Shown: piece by piece, positions 1 through 7,634 of the stretch
Position numbering within the stretch: the stretch's first letter is position 1
How the letters are laid out: every line of letters starts with the position of its first letter
Origin: Clostridiales bacterium UBA929
GTDB lineage: Bacteria > Bacillota > Clostridia > Oscillospirales > UBA929
Reading direction: 5' to 3'
DNA length: 15,789 nt
Assembly: GCA_002293625.1 (NCBI GenBank)
Contig: DBDP01000144.1
Coordinates: forward strand, 889-16,677
Position numbers and translations under genes: made by a program
Notes under the pieces: model-generated
Databases searched by the model: none
Told to the model about the DNA's origin: nothing
What the model saw: the letters and a program-made list of their open reading frames with translations, nothing else

Positions 1-322
1 TCCCCGCCGCGCCGGGATGTTCCCGCCGCAGCGCGCGCACGTCTTCGGACGTCACCATATCGGCCATCGGGCAGCCCGCGTCCGGCGCGGGCAGGATGAC
101 CGTTTTATCCGGGCTTAGGATCTTCGCGCTTTCCGCCATAAAACGCACTCCGCAGAAGAGCAACGTCTTTTGCGGAGCCGCCGCTGCCTTTTTGGCCAGT
201 TCAAAGGAGTCCCCTACCGCGTCCGCAATCTCCTGGATATCCATCGTTTGGTAGTAATGCGCGAGGATGAAGACATCCTTATGACCCGCGAGTTCGCGAA
301 TGTCATTCCTGCTCATCGTCAT
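1..322 (-). CDS. nadA: Quinolinate synthase NadA (N-terminal part, cut by window edge)
   Basis: Quinolinate synthase is the [4Fe-4S] enzyme that condenses iminoaspartate with dihydroxyacetone phosphate to quinolinate in de novo NAD synthesis. About 107 residues are visible and the C-terminal two thirds lie beyond the left edge. Family landmarks in order are ILAHYYQTMDIQEIAD, GDSFELAKKA, LLFCGVRFMAESAKILSP and DAGCPMADM. The Cys in GCPMAD matches the first iron-sulfur ligand of the family. The start is uncertain: ATG at 322 and ATG at 316 are both in frame and lie inside the end of the upstream gene, and neither has a clear Shine-Dalgarno, so translation probably depends on the upstream gene. 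It is the third gene of the efp operon. nadB and nadC are not visible. Confidence 0.95.
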   Translation of the reverse strand, partial: MTMSRNDIRELAGHKDVFILAHYYQTMDIQEIADAVGDSFELAKKAAAAPQKTLLFCGVRFMAESAKILSPDKTVILPAPDAGCPMADMVTSEDVRALRREHPGAAG

Positions 323-761
323 GGCAATGACCGCAGTCGCATTCGCCGCAGCCGCCGATTTCAAAGTTGAGTTTCTCGCCGCAGGAAGGGCAGCTTACCT
401 CACCCTTGAAGATCGTCTCCTCATCCACAATAAATACATGCTCGCAGCCGGGGCATGTGATTTCATACTCGCTGTCCCCGTCGTCTTCATCGTCTTCGTC
501 ATCATCCTCGTCGTCTTCGTCAATGTCGTCCAAAACGTCGCCGAACCGATCCAGCAAATCGTCCAGTCCGTCCAGTTCGTCCTCCAGCTCATCGACGTTG
601 TCTTCCAACTCGGAAATGTCCTCCTCTGCGTCAGCGAGCGAAACGCTCATCGCGTCCAGAACGGCAATCACGGCGGAAAACATTTTATACTCGTTCGTGT
701 TGGGATCCATTGAAAGCCCCGACATCAGTCCCTTGAGATACTCCAGTTTTTTCTCGTACAT
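303..761 (-). CDS. CD1247-type acidic coiled-coil protein with zinc ribbon
   Basis: This 152-residue protein has the plan of the Clostridia family named for C. difficile CD1247: an N-terminal helical segment (YEKKLEYLKGLMSGLSMD, then FSAVIAVLDAMS), an acidic coiled coil (about 41-78), an almost pure Asp/Glu run (79-96) and a C-terminal zinc ribbon with C103-x2-C106 and C124-x2-C127. Its molecular function is unknown. Beyond the ribbon is a Cys/His-rich tail (C138, C141, C143, C146, with H145 and H147) that could hold another metal. The start at 761 was chosen over an in-frame ATG 14 codons upstream because AAGAGGAGGG sits just before it; that site overlaps the efp stop codon, which suggests translational coupling. 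The gene lies 13 nt after efp and overlaps the start of nadA by about 20 nt. The acidic run produces the GAT/GAC/GAA low-complexity DNA near 475-535. Confidence 0.88.
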   Translation of the reverse strand: MYEKKLEYLKGLMSGLSMDPNTNEYKMFSAVIAVLDAMSVSLADAEEDISELEDNVDELEDELDGLDDLLDRFGDVLDDIDEDDEDDDEDDEDDGDSEYEITCPGCEHVFIVDEETIFKGEVSCPSCGEKLNFEIGGCGECDCGHCHDDEQE

Positions 762-774
762 GCAGACCCTCCTC

Positions 775-1341
775 TTAGTTTCTAGCTCTCTCCAAATACT
801 CACCCGTGCGGGTATCGATCCGCAGCATGTCGCCGGTGTTGATGAAGAGCGGAACCTTTACGACGGCGCCTGTTTCCAAGGTCGCGGGTTTCACAACGTT
901 GGTCGCGGTATCGCCGCGTACGCCGGGTTCGGTTTCGGTCACCAGCAGTTCGACAAAGGTCGGCGGTTCCAGCCCGAACACGTTACCTTTGTAGGAAAGC
1001 ACCTTGCAAACCATGTTTTCCTTCACCAGCTCAAAGCGGCAGGAGGAGATGATATCCTTCCCGATGGGGATCTGCTCATACGTTTCGTTGTCCATGAAGT
1101 AATACAGATCTTCATCGACATAAAGGTACTGCATATCACGCCGTTCCACAAAGGCGTTCTCAAATTTATCGGTGGGGTTGAAGGTACGCTCAATCACGCC
1201 GCCCGACAGCACATTACGGATCTTCGCGCGCACGAACGCCGCGCCCTTGCCGGGCTTGACATGCTGGAACTCCACCACTTGCATGACTTGACCGTCCATT
1301 TCAAACGTTACGCCGTTGCGGAAATCGCCCGCAGTAATCAT
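775..1341 (-). CDS. efp: Translation elongation factor P
   Basis: EF-P binds between the P and E sites of the ribosome and rescues stalling at polyproline stretches. The protein has 188 residues, the normal length for the family. It opens with ITAGDFRNGVTFEMDG, has the KPGKGAAF loop with Lys32 at its tip (the residue that is modified or functionally exposed in the Bacillus type), and ends in the OB-fold with NVVKPATLETGAVVKVPLFI and GDMLRIDTRTGEYLER. Start ATG at 1341 is preceded by GGGAGGAATATACT, a strong ribosome binding site. It is the first gene of a minus-strand operon with the CD1247-like gene and nadA. A promoter with a consensus-length spacer lies at 1415-1443, giving a leader of about 67 nt. 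No EF-P modification gene is visible. Identification is secure. Confidence 0.98.
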   Translation of the reverse strand: MITAGDFRNGVTFEMDGQVMQVVEFQHVKPGKGAAFVRAKIRNVLSGGVIERTFNPTDKFENAFVERRDMQYLYVDEDLYYFMDNETYEQIPIGKDIISSCRFELVKENMVCKVLSYKGNVFGLEPPTFVELLVTETEPGVRGDTATNVVKPATLETGAVVKVPLFINTGDMLRIDTRTGEYLERARN

Positions 1342-1372
1342 AGTATATTCCTCCCGCGTTCATTGTGGTTAC

Positions 1373-1394
1373 CTCGAAAAATGAGCTTTTCGAG
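1373..1394 (-). other. Inverted repeat in the efp leader
   Basis: CTCGAAAA and TTTTCGAG form a perfect 8-bp stem around a 6-nt loop, about 15 nt after the expected efp transcription start. No T-run follows on the minus strand, so it is not a usual terminator. It may be a 5' stabilising hairpin or a protein-binding site; its function is unknown. Confidence 0.5.
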
Positions 1395-1414
1395 CGCTCT
1401 TATTATCTCCCGAC

Positions 1415-1443
1415 ATTGTACCGCATACCGCGCCGTTTGGCAA
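1415..1443 (-). promoter_or_regulatory. Sigma-A type promoter of the efp operon
   Basis: On the minus strand, TTGCCA (1438-1443) is followed after exactly 17 nt by TACAAT (1415-1420). Transcription should start near 1408. The promoter sits between the GH9 terminator and efp, so the operon has its own start. Confidence 0.8.
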
Positions 1444-1460
1444 GAAAAAGTTTGGAATAC

Positions 1461-1493
1461 GAAAACGGGGGACGATGCGAACATCGTCCCCCG
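1461..1493 (-). terminator. Intrinsic terminator of the GH9 gene
   Basis: A perfect 12-bp GC-rich stem (1466-1477 with 1482-1493) closes a UUCG tetraloop as read on the minus strand and is followed by TTTTC. It begins about 18 nt after the GH9 stop codon. It also separates the GH9 transcript from the efp promoter just beyond. Confidence 0.75.
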
Positions 1494-1510
1494 CCGGCTT
1501 GATGGTTTGT

Positions 1511-3223
1511 TTACAGCCCCAGCACCGCAAGTACGAAGTAGACCGGGGAGTTCCAATAGATGGTGATTTCGTTGGAGGCGTAGCTGTCGATATGGTCGAT
1601 GTAGGCCTTCATCGGCGGCTCACCGGCGCGTGTTTCGTTCAGCTTGGGGTCGTCGCCCGTGTTCGCGTTGGGACCGCCGGAGACCATACCCGGTACGGCT
1701 TGCCCGACGGCGACTGAGGGGCGGTGGTGGGGATTCATCATGGGCTTTTCGCCGTAACCGGAGATATAGCTTTGGTTCAGGGCGTTTTTACCCAGCAGGT
1801 AGTGCATATGCTCCAAAGCCGTGTTCACATACGCTTGATCCGGCTCCAGCATGTTTGCGAGCAGGAGGGTCATGGCATTGTTGCCGATACCCATGTTGCT
1901 GCCCCAAAAGTAGTTTGTGCCGAGCGAAATGCCGTAGGGATCAAGCTCGCTGCTGCTCATGAAATCCTGCGCCGCGGCAAAGAGTTTGCTTCTCATGGCT
2001 TCCGTGACGGTCGGGTCGGCGTTGTCGCCTGTTTTGAAGAGGTAGGCGTAGAGACCGAATGTTCCCATGTCCGCCCAACCGAGACCGATGTGCGGGTCAA
2101 CGGACTTGATGTAATCGTGATAGGTTTCCTCGCCGGTTGCGGCAAAGAGTTCACAGGCCGCCCAGAAACGCTCGTCACCGTCATAACCGTCGCCGTAGCC
2201 GCCGGTGGAAACGTTGCGGGGGTTTCTGAAACCCGGATATTCGGGATTCGCTACGCACCATTCCCAAGCGCGGACGGCAGCGTCAAGCAGCTGGTCTTTA
2301 TGATCGGGGTAAAAGCGGGAAGCCAGCGCCATCGAAGCGGCAAAGTCCGCCGTCGCGGTCGCGGAGATGGGGGAGATAACCTGTTCGCCGGTTTCCTCTT
2401 CGGGGCTTTGGGGAAGGGGTCCGAAGGATTTGTTGCTCACTTTATGGTATACGCCGCCGGTGGCTTGATCCTGCATTTTCAGCATCCACTCGACTTCATA
2501 CCATGTGATCTCCAAAAGCTCTTCGTCCGGGTTCGGTGAAAGCTCGTAACCCAGCAGAAGCTGCGCGACGGTCTGCGCGGCGGGGACGATGTAACGTCCG
2601 AAGTCGCCCGCGTCATGCCAACCGCCCGTCACGTCCAAAGTCTCGCCGGTAGGCGCGCCGTTTTGATCGATGACGGTGGCGAGCGTCGTGTGGCAAGCTT
2701 CGTGCGACCAAATGCCCATGTCGATGGCGATGCCGCAGCGCTGATAGTTAAAGAATTCAAGGATCGCGGCGCGCAGATCCCCGTAGGGGTTCTCGTCGAT
2801 GAGGAAGGGATGGGATTTTCCCGCGCCGGTCACGACGCAGTATTCGCCCGCTTCGGTGATTTCGGAGAAGTCGGCCAGGCGAACCATCTCCAAAGACGCC
2901 GCGCTGAAGATAGTATCGGAGGCGTCGGCGCTGAGTAAAATCGCGCCGTCTGATACGCGCACGACTTGGAAGTCGGCGGATGTTTCGGGGAGTACGGCGA
3001 TTTTTGGATCATTCGGACGGTAACCCAGTTGATCCAGTTGAATGGATTCCTTCATTTCAATACTCTCCAGGTTAACGGTTTCTAAGGGGGATGGGGACGG
3101 TTCTTCCGGGCTGGGGCTTTCGGTGTCCGCCGGAGGCGGGGACGCTTCGGGTGAGGCTGAGGGTTCGGATGTACAGGATGCGAGCAAGCAGAGGACAAGC
3201 AGGAACAGCGCGAATTTTTTCAT
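1511..3223 (-). CDS. Lipoprotein glycoside hydrolase family 9 (endoglucanase-like)
   Basis: This secreted beta-1,4-glucanase has 570 residues. MKKFALFLLVLCLLASC is a lipoprotein signal peptide with lipobox L-A-S-C (Cys17), so the mature enzyme should be anchored on the outer face of the membrane. A Ser/Pro/Glu linker (18-48) follows, then the Ig-like domain found in front of many GH9 enzymes (from IQLDQLGYRPND at 61), then the catalytic domain. GWHDAGDFGRY (201-211) carries the nucleophilic-water aspartates D204 and D207; NPHHRPS (498-503) is the GH9 signature; SNEITIYWNSP near the end carries the acid, E552. There is no cellulose-binding module or dockerin, so short glucans or cellodextrins are likelier substrates than crystalline cellulose. 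Start 3223 was chosen over an ATG 15 codons upstream because of AAGGGAGA at 3231-3238 and the signal peptide. It diverges from cellobiose phosphorylase. Exact specificity is inferred. Confidence 0.93.
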   Translation of the reverse strand: MKKFALFLLVLCLLASCTSEPSASPEASPPPADTESPSPEEPSPSPLETVNLESIEMKESIQLDQLGYRPNDPKIAVLPETSADFQVVRVSDGAILLSADASDTIFSAASLEMVRLADFSEITEAGEYCVVTGAGKSHPFLIDENPYGDLRAAILEFFNYQRCGIAIDMGIWSHEACHTTLATVIDQNGAPTGETLDVTGGWHDAGDFGRYIVPAAQTVAQLLLGYELSPNPDEELLEITWYEVEWMLKMQDQATGGVYHKVSNKSFGPLPQSPEEETGEQVISPISATATADFAASMALASRFYPDHKDQLLDAAVRAWEWCVANPEYPGFRNPRNVSTGGYGDGYDGDERFWAACELFAATGEETYHDYIKSVDPHIGLGWADMGTFGLYAYLFKTGDNADPTVTEAMRSKLFAAAQDFMSSSELDPYGISLGTNYFWGSNMGIGNNAMTLLLANMLEPDQAYVNTALEHMHYLLGKNALNQSYISGYGEKPMMNPHHRPSVAVGQAVPGMVSGGPNANTGDDPKLNETRAGEPPMKAYIDHIDSYASNEITIYWNSPVYFVLAVLGL

Positions 3224-3252
3224 TTGACAATCTCCCTTCAAAAAGTTACAAT
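3224..3252 (+). promoter_or_regulatory. Promoter of the cellobiose phosphorylase operon
   Basis: Consensus TTGACA (3224-3229), a 17-nt spacer and TACAAT (3247-3252) predict a start near 3259 and a leader of about 68 nt. The -35 box directly abuts the GH9 start codon on the other strand. Confidence 0.85.
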
Positions 3253-3256
3253 TAAT

Positions 3257-3285
3257 ATTATCATGCAAAATGGTCTCGATGTCAA
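3257..3285 (-). promoter_or_regulatory. Promoter of the GH9 gene
   Basis: On the minus strand, consensus TTGACA (3280-3285), a 17-nt spacer and GATAAT (3257-3262) predict a start near 3250. Its -10 box is separated by only 4 bp from the -10 box of the opposing promoter, so the two starts lie within each other's core promoter. Confidence 0.85.
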
Positions 3286-3326
3286 CCTTTTTATTTAAGG
3301 GTCACAAAAGATTAGGAGGAGCAGCC

Positions 3327-5747
3327 ATGAAATTCGGAACATTTGACGACAACGCCCGCGAGTATGTAATCACGCGCCCCGATACGCCTTACCCTTGGAT
3401 CAACTACCTTGGCAGCGAGGACTTTTTTGGTCTTTTTTCCAACACGGCGGGAGGGTACTGCTTTTACAAGGACGCGCGGCTGCTGCGCCTGACGCGCTAC
3501 CGTTATAACAACGTGCCGACCGACACGGGCGGGCGCTACTTCTACATCAACGACGGCGGGGACGTCTGGAACCCGTCGTGGCAGCCCTGCCGCAAAGAGC
3601 TTGACAGTTACGAATGCCGCCACGGTTTGGGGTACTCTAAAATCACCTCCGCCCGCAACGGCTTGAAAGCGGAGCATACCGCCCTCGTCCCGCTCGGCGA
3701 GACCTGCGAAGTACATAGATTGACCTTGGAAAACGTCTCCGGCGCGCCAAAAACTTTCTCCCTCTTTTCATTTGTGGAGTTTTGCCTGTGGAACGCGAAC
3801 GACGACAGCCTGAACTTCCAGCGCAACTTCTCGATCGGCGAAGTGGAGATAGAGGGCGGCACGATTTACCATAAGACCGAATACCGCGAGCGGCGCAACC
3901 ATTACGCCGTGTTTTCCGCGAACCGCGAACCGGACGGCTTCGATACCGACCGCGAGAGTTTCATCGGGCTTTACAACGGCTTCCATGAGCCGAAAGCCGT
4001 GCTGGAGGACTGCTCCCGCAACAGCATTGCCGCGGGTTGGTCGCCGATCGGGTCGCATCGTTTCGCCCTCACGCTGAAGCCGGGTGAAAAGACGTCCATC
4101 GTCTTCGTGCTGGGGTATTGTGAAAATCCGAATGATGAAAAATATACCGCGCTTCATGTTATCAACAAAGCTCCGGCAAAACGCCTGCTGGAGAAGTTCC
4201 ACACCGATGCGCAGGTGGACGCCGCGGTGGAGACCCTCGCGGCTTATTGGGAAGACTTGCTGTGCCAGTTCCGCGTGAAAAGCAGTGAGGAAAAGCTCGA
4301 CCGCATGGTCAACATCTGGAACCAGTATCAGTGTATGGTAACCTTCAACATGTCGCGCTCGGCATCGTATTTTGAGTCCGGCATCGGGCGCGGGATGGGC
4401 TTCCGCGACAGCAACCAGGATCTGCTCGGTTTTGTGCACCTCGTTCCGGCGCGGGCGCGGGCGCGAATCCTCGACATCGCCGCGACCCAGTTCCCCGACG
4501 GCTCGGCGTACCACCAATACCAGCCGCTCACGAAGAAAGGCAATTCCGACATTGGCTCCGGCTTTAACGACGATCCGCTGTGGCTGATTACCGGCGTCTC
4601 GGCGTACATCAAAGAGACGGGCGACTTCTCTATCCTCGACGAGCCGGTTCCGTTTAACAATGAGGAGGGTACGGATGCGCCGCTCTTCGAGCATCTGCGC
4701 CGCTCCTTTATGTACACCACCAACAACAAAGGACCGCACGGGCTTCCGCTGATCGGCCGCGCCGACTGGAACGACTGCCTCAACCTCAACTGCTTCTCGG
4801 AGACGCCGGGCGAGAGCTTCCAAACCACCGCCAACTTTGAGTCCGGCGTCGCCGAATCGGTGCTGATCGCCGCGATTTTCCTCTACAACGCGCCGGACTA
4901 CATCGAACTGTGCCGCCGCCGCGGCGAGAACACGACCGAAGCGGAACAGGCTGTTGCCGACATGAAGCGCGCCGTGGACGAACACGGCTGGGACGGCGAT
5001 TGGTTTCTCCGCGCCTATGACGCCTACGGGAAGAAGATCGGCAGCCGAGAGTGCGAAGAAGGGCAGATTTTTATTGAGCCGCAAGGTTTTTGCGTGATGG
5101 CGCAGGTCGGTACGGACGACGGGCGCGCGCTGAAAGCGCTGGACAGCGTCAAAGAGCGGCTCGACACCGAATATGGCGTCATGCTCCAGCAGCCGGCCTA
5201 CCAAACCTATCACCTCAACTTGGGTGAGGTGTCCAGCTATCCGCCCGGTTACAAGGAAAACGCCGGAATCTTCTGCCACAACAATCCGTGGGTTTCCATC
5301 GCGGAATGCGAGATGGGGCGCGGGACGCGGGCGTTTGAGGTATACCGCAAAATCTGCCCGGCGTATGTGGAGGACATCAGCGATTTGCACCGCACCGAAC
5401 CGTATGTGTATTCGCAGATGGTGGCGGGGCGCGACGCCGTCCGGCACGGTGAGGCGAAAAACTCTTGGCTGACCGGCACCGCCGCGTGGACGTTTGTCAA
5501 CGTATCCCAGCATATCCTCGGCATCAAGCCCGGCTTTGACGGTTTGGTGATTGACCCGTGCATCCCGTCGTCGCTGAAAGGGTTCACGGTGGAGCGCACC
5601 TATCGCGGCAAACGCTTTGTCATCAATGTTGACAACAGCGCGGGCGCCGAAAAAGGCGTCAAGTCCATGACGGTCAACGGGAAGCCGCACAGCGGTCCCG
5701 TCGCGCCGGACGGGGAGCTGACGACGGTCGACGTCGTATTAGGATGA
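3327..5747 (+). CDS. Cellobiose phosphorylase (GH94)
   Basis: This cytoplasmic enzyme converts cellobiose and phosphate to alpha-glucose-1-phosphate and glucose. The 806-residue protein matches the C. thermocellum type almost throughout, as I recall that sequence: KFGTFDDNAREYVIT and TPYPWINYLGSEDFF at the start, NIWNQYQCMVTFNMSRSAS, GMGFRDSNQDLLGFVH, DGSAYHQYQPLTKKG, GLPLIGRADWNDCLNLNCF and GEAKNSWLTGTAAW. D483 in DWNDC corresponds to the general acid of GH94 phosphorylases. Start 3327 is set by AGGAGGA at 3314-3320; an upstream ATG at 3270 lacks a good site and homology. The stop overlaps the next start as ATGA. The partner GH9 gene diverges. No sugar transporter is in the window, so uptake must be encoded elsewhere. 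Confidence 0.96.
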   Translation: MKFGTFDDNAREYVITRPDTPYPWINYLGSEDFFGLFSNTAGGYCFYKDARLLRLTRYRYNNVPTDTGGRYFYINDGGDVWNPSWQPCRKELDSYECRHGLGYSKITSARNGLKAEHTALVPLGETCEVHRLTLENVSGAPKTFSLFSFVEFCLWNANDDSLNFQRNFSIGEVEIEGGTIYHKTEYRERRNHYAVFSANREPDGFDTDRESFIGLYNGFHEPKAVLEDCSRNSIAAGWSPIGSHRFALTLKPGEKTSIVFVLGYCENPNDEKYTALHVINKAPAKRLLEKFHTDAQVDAAVETLAAYWEDLLCQFRVKSSEEKLDRMVNIWNQYQCMVTFNMSRSASYFESGIGRGMGFRDSNQDLLGFVHLVPARARARILDIAATQFPDGSAYHQYQPLTKKGNSDIGSGFNDDPLWLITGVSAYIKETGDFSILDEPVPFNNEEGTDAPLFEHLRRSFMYTTNNKGPHGLPLIGRADWNDCLNLNCFSETPGESFQTTANFESGVAESVLIAAIFLYNAPDYIELCRRRGENTTEAEQAVADMKRAVDEHGWDGDWFLRAYDAYGKKIGSRECEEGQIFIEPQGFCVMAQVGTDDGRALKALDSVKERLDTEYGVMLQQPAYQTYHLNLGEVSSYPPGYKENAGIFCHNNPWVSIAECEMGRGTRAFEVYRKICPAYVEDISDLHRTEPYVYSQMVAGRDAVRHGEAKNSWLTGTAAWTFVNVSQHILGIKPGFDGLVIDPCIPSSLKGFTVERTYRGKRFVINVDNSAGAEKGVKSMTVNGKPHSGPVAPDGELTTVDVVLG

Positions 5748-6265
5748 TCTATCTGCTCGAAAGCGGGCAAAAAGATAACCGCGCCGCGGCACATGAACTG
5801 CTGCGGCGCGCGTTGCTTGACGAGTACGGGATTTCCGGTGATTTGAACTTCTATTTCGGCGTATGCGGAAAACCATATCTGTTAGACTATCCCGATGTTT
5901 TTTTCAACATCAGCCATTGCAACGTCGGGGCGGCTTGCGCCGTTTCGGGGCGCGAGGTCGGCATCGACATGCAGGACGTTCGCCCGGTTTCGGAGAAGGT
6001 TGCGAAACGGGTTTGCACCGAAGCGGAGCTTGCGAAGCTCGCGGCTTCGGAGAACCCCGAGCGCCTGTTTTGCAAGATGTGGGCAATCAAGGAGGCGTAT
6101 GTCAAGCTGCGCGGCAGCTCGATGCTCAAAGAAGTGGTGGATACCAAGAAAGTAACAGGCGATGCGTTTATACGTGAGGGAAAAGATTGGTTCTTGTGTT
6201 GCTTTGGCAGTGCCGAGCCGGTGTTATACCAAGACCGAGAAACTGATGCGGGTTCCCTCGCCTAA
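5744..6265 (+). CDS. Sfp-type 4'-phosphopantetheinyl transferase
   Basis: This enzyme would move the phosphopantetheine arm of coenzyme A onto a serine of a carrier protein (ACP, PCP or ArCP). The 173-residue protein has the family motifs in order: GKPYL (42-46), FNISHC (54-59), VGIDMQDV (72-79) with Mg-binding Asp75, and FCKMWAIKEAYVKL (109-122) with Glu117 and Lys121. The second acidic position of the GxDxE motif is Gln77 rather than Glu, as in some relatives. It is shorter than Sfp itself (about 224 residues). Its ATG overlaps the phosphorylase stop, so it depends on that gene for translation. No carrier-protein, PKS or NRPS gene is nearby; it may serve fatty acid synthesis or a distant pathway. 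The last 42 nt overlap the convergent kinase gene. Confidence 0.9.
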   Translation: MIYLLESGQKDNRAAAHELLRRALLDEYGISGDLNFYFGVCGKPYLLDYPDVFFNISHCNVGAACAVSGREVGIDMQDVRPVSEKVAKRVCTEAELAKLAASENPERLFCKMWAIKEAYVKLRGSSMLKEVVDTKKVTGDAFIREGKDWFLCCFGSAEPVLYQDRETDAGSLA

Positions 6266-7540
6266 AACGCTCTCGCAGGTAATCGTCCCGCCGTGCTGCT
6301 CTACGATATACCGCGCGATCGAAAGCCCCAGCCCGGAGCCGGACACATTCGGATCCCGGGATTTTTCGCCCCGGAAGAACGGCTCGAAGACAAACGGCAG
6401 ATCCTCCGGCTTGACGCCGCAACCCGTGTCTTCAATCCAGACATGTATAAATCCGGCGTCCGCTTCCGCCGAAACGGTGATACAACCTCCCGGCGCGGTG
6501 TATTTGACCGCGTTTCCCGCGATATTCTGCACCACCTGCGCGATCCTCGCCGGATCGGCTGAAATCAGCCGGTTCGGAACCTCGCCGGTCTGGTTCCATA
6601 CAATCCCCTTTGCGGCGGCGGCGTCAGCCGCTTCGGCGAAGAGTTTTTCAAAGAGGGGTTTGGAGTACAGTTCCTCTTTACGAATGCTCATCTCGTGCAT
6701 CTGCGTCTGCACATGGGTTAGGATATCCTCAATTGAGCGCGTCAGCTCTTTTGCTTTCTTCAGAATCATATCCGTATACCGCTCGATGTCCTCCCGCTCT
6801 TTCGCGACGCCGTACCGTATCCCCTCCGCGTAGCCGGAGATGGAGGAGAGCGGCGTCTTCAAGTCGTGCGACAGGCTAGCGAACAGCAGCCGCTCCTTTT
6901 CCTTGTGAATGCGTTCCCGTTCCCCGGCGTCGCGGAGTTCGTCGCGCATCTTTTCAAAATCATGGCAAAACGTGCCGATCTCCCCTTCGTAATCGTAGGA
7001 GACGGGCACACTCAAATCACCGCCGACCATGCGGTCTACAACCGTATGCAGTTCCTCCAGCGGGCGCAGAATATCGCCCCGCACAAACCGCCCGTGCCGG
7101 ATAAAAAGTATGATGGTCACCGCGAAAACGAAAAGCGGCGGAGCCGCGTACAGCAAAACGCGCCCCCACCGCGGGGAATCGAGAACCTCCGCCGTCAGGA
7201 TTCCCACCTGCTCACCGCCTACAATCAGCGGCACGGTGCGCCCAAGCAGCCGGATGTCGGTATCCTCTTTATATTGCGGCATGGTCGAGCCGAGAAGGCG
7301 TCCCCGCAGGTCAAACACGGCGTACGGCAGATTGCTTGGCGGCAGCGGCGCGATGTCCTGTCCGGCGGCGAGGCGCCGCTCCAGCTCGTTTTGGAGCGCG
7401 TGGGTTTCCAGACGCATTTGGGCTTCGTTTTGCGGCAGCAATCCGACGATCAGCCACACCATATACAGAACGGACACAGCGGTCAGCAACCCGACCGTCA
7501 GCGCAAAGTGCAGAGTCTTGCGGAAAATGTAATTATTCAT
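6224..7540 (-). CDS. Membrane sensor histidine kinase
   Basis: This 438-residue two-component kinase should phosphorylate the OmpR-type regulator at 10917. It has TM1 (about 10-34), an extracytoplasmic loop of about 90 residues, TM2 (about 127-148), a HAMP linker (about 149-203), an HisKA domain with SLSHDLKTPLSSI (phospho-acceptor His225), and an HATPase domain with N-box QNIAGNAVKY, G1 WIEDTGCGV, F-box PFVFEPFF and G2 SGSGLGLSIA. All catalytic motifs are intact. The Shine-Dalgarno is weak (GAGA in the preceding 12 nt). The promoter at 7635-7663 implies a leader of nearly 90 nt. The kinase gene diverges from the ABC transporter and regulator operon instead of sitting beside its regulator. 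The signal is unknown; the transporter context suggests cell-envelope stress or antimicrobial peptides. Confidence 0.95.
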   Translation of the reverse strand: MNNYIFRKTLHFALTVGLLTAVSVLYMVWLIVGLLPQNEAQMRLETHALQNELERRLAAGQDIAPLPPSNLPYAVFDLRGRLLGSTMPQYKEDTDIRLLGRTVPLIVGGEQVGILTAEVLDSPRWGRVLLYAAPPLFVFAVTIILFIRHGRFVRGDILRPLEELHTVVDRMVGGDLSVPVSYDYEGEIGTFCHDFEKMRDELRDAGERERIHKEKERLLFASLSHDLKTPLSSISGYAEGIRYGVAKEREDIERYTDMILKKAKELTRSIEDILTHVQTQMHEMSIRKEELYSKPLFEKLFAEAADAAAAKGIVWNQTGEVPNRLISADPARIAQVVQNIAGNAVKYTAPGGCITVSAEADAGFIHVWIEDTGCGVKPEDLPFVFEPFFRGEKSRDPNVSGSGLGLSIARYIVEQHGGTITCESVLGEGTRISFSVLV

Positions 7541-7634
7541 TTTAATCTCATTTGCATTCGCTCACTTTGGGCAACAGTATGGGATTTCACAATATTTCGG
7601 ACAATGACCGTTTGGTTTTGACCCTACTGCCAAT

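Noticed and set aside
475..535. A microsatellite or CRISPR-like repeat
   Set aside because: It is Asp/Glu codon low complexity inside a real gene, with no spacer structure.
367..1566. A 399-codon plus-strand frame with a poly-Ser tract
   Set aside because: It is the reverse reading of the acidic run of the CD1247-like gene and of efp, both of which are firmly supported.
3270..3326. An upstream start for cellobiose phosphorylase
   Set aside because: It lacks a Shine-Dalgarno, while 3327 follows AGGAGGA and matches the N-terminus of known homologues.
3768..5690. A 640-codon open frame on the minus strand inside the cellobiose phosphorylase gene
   Set aside because: It is the antisense shadow of a clearly identified GH94 enzyme in GC-rich DNA; the product is Arg/Val/His-rich with no family signature and no ribosome binding site.
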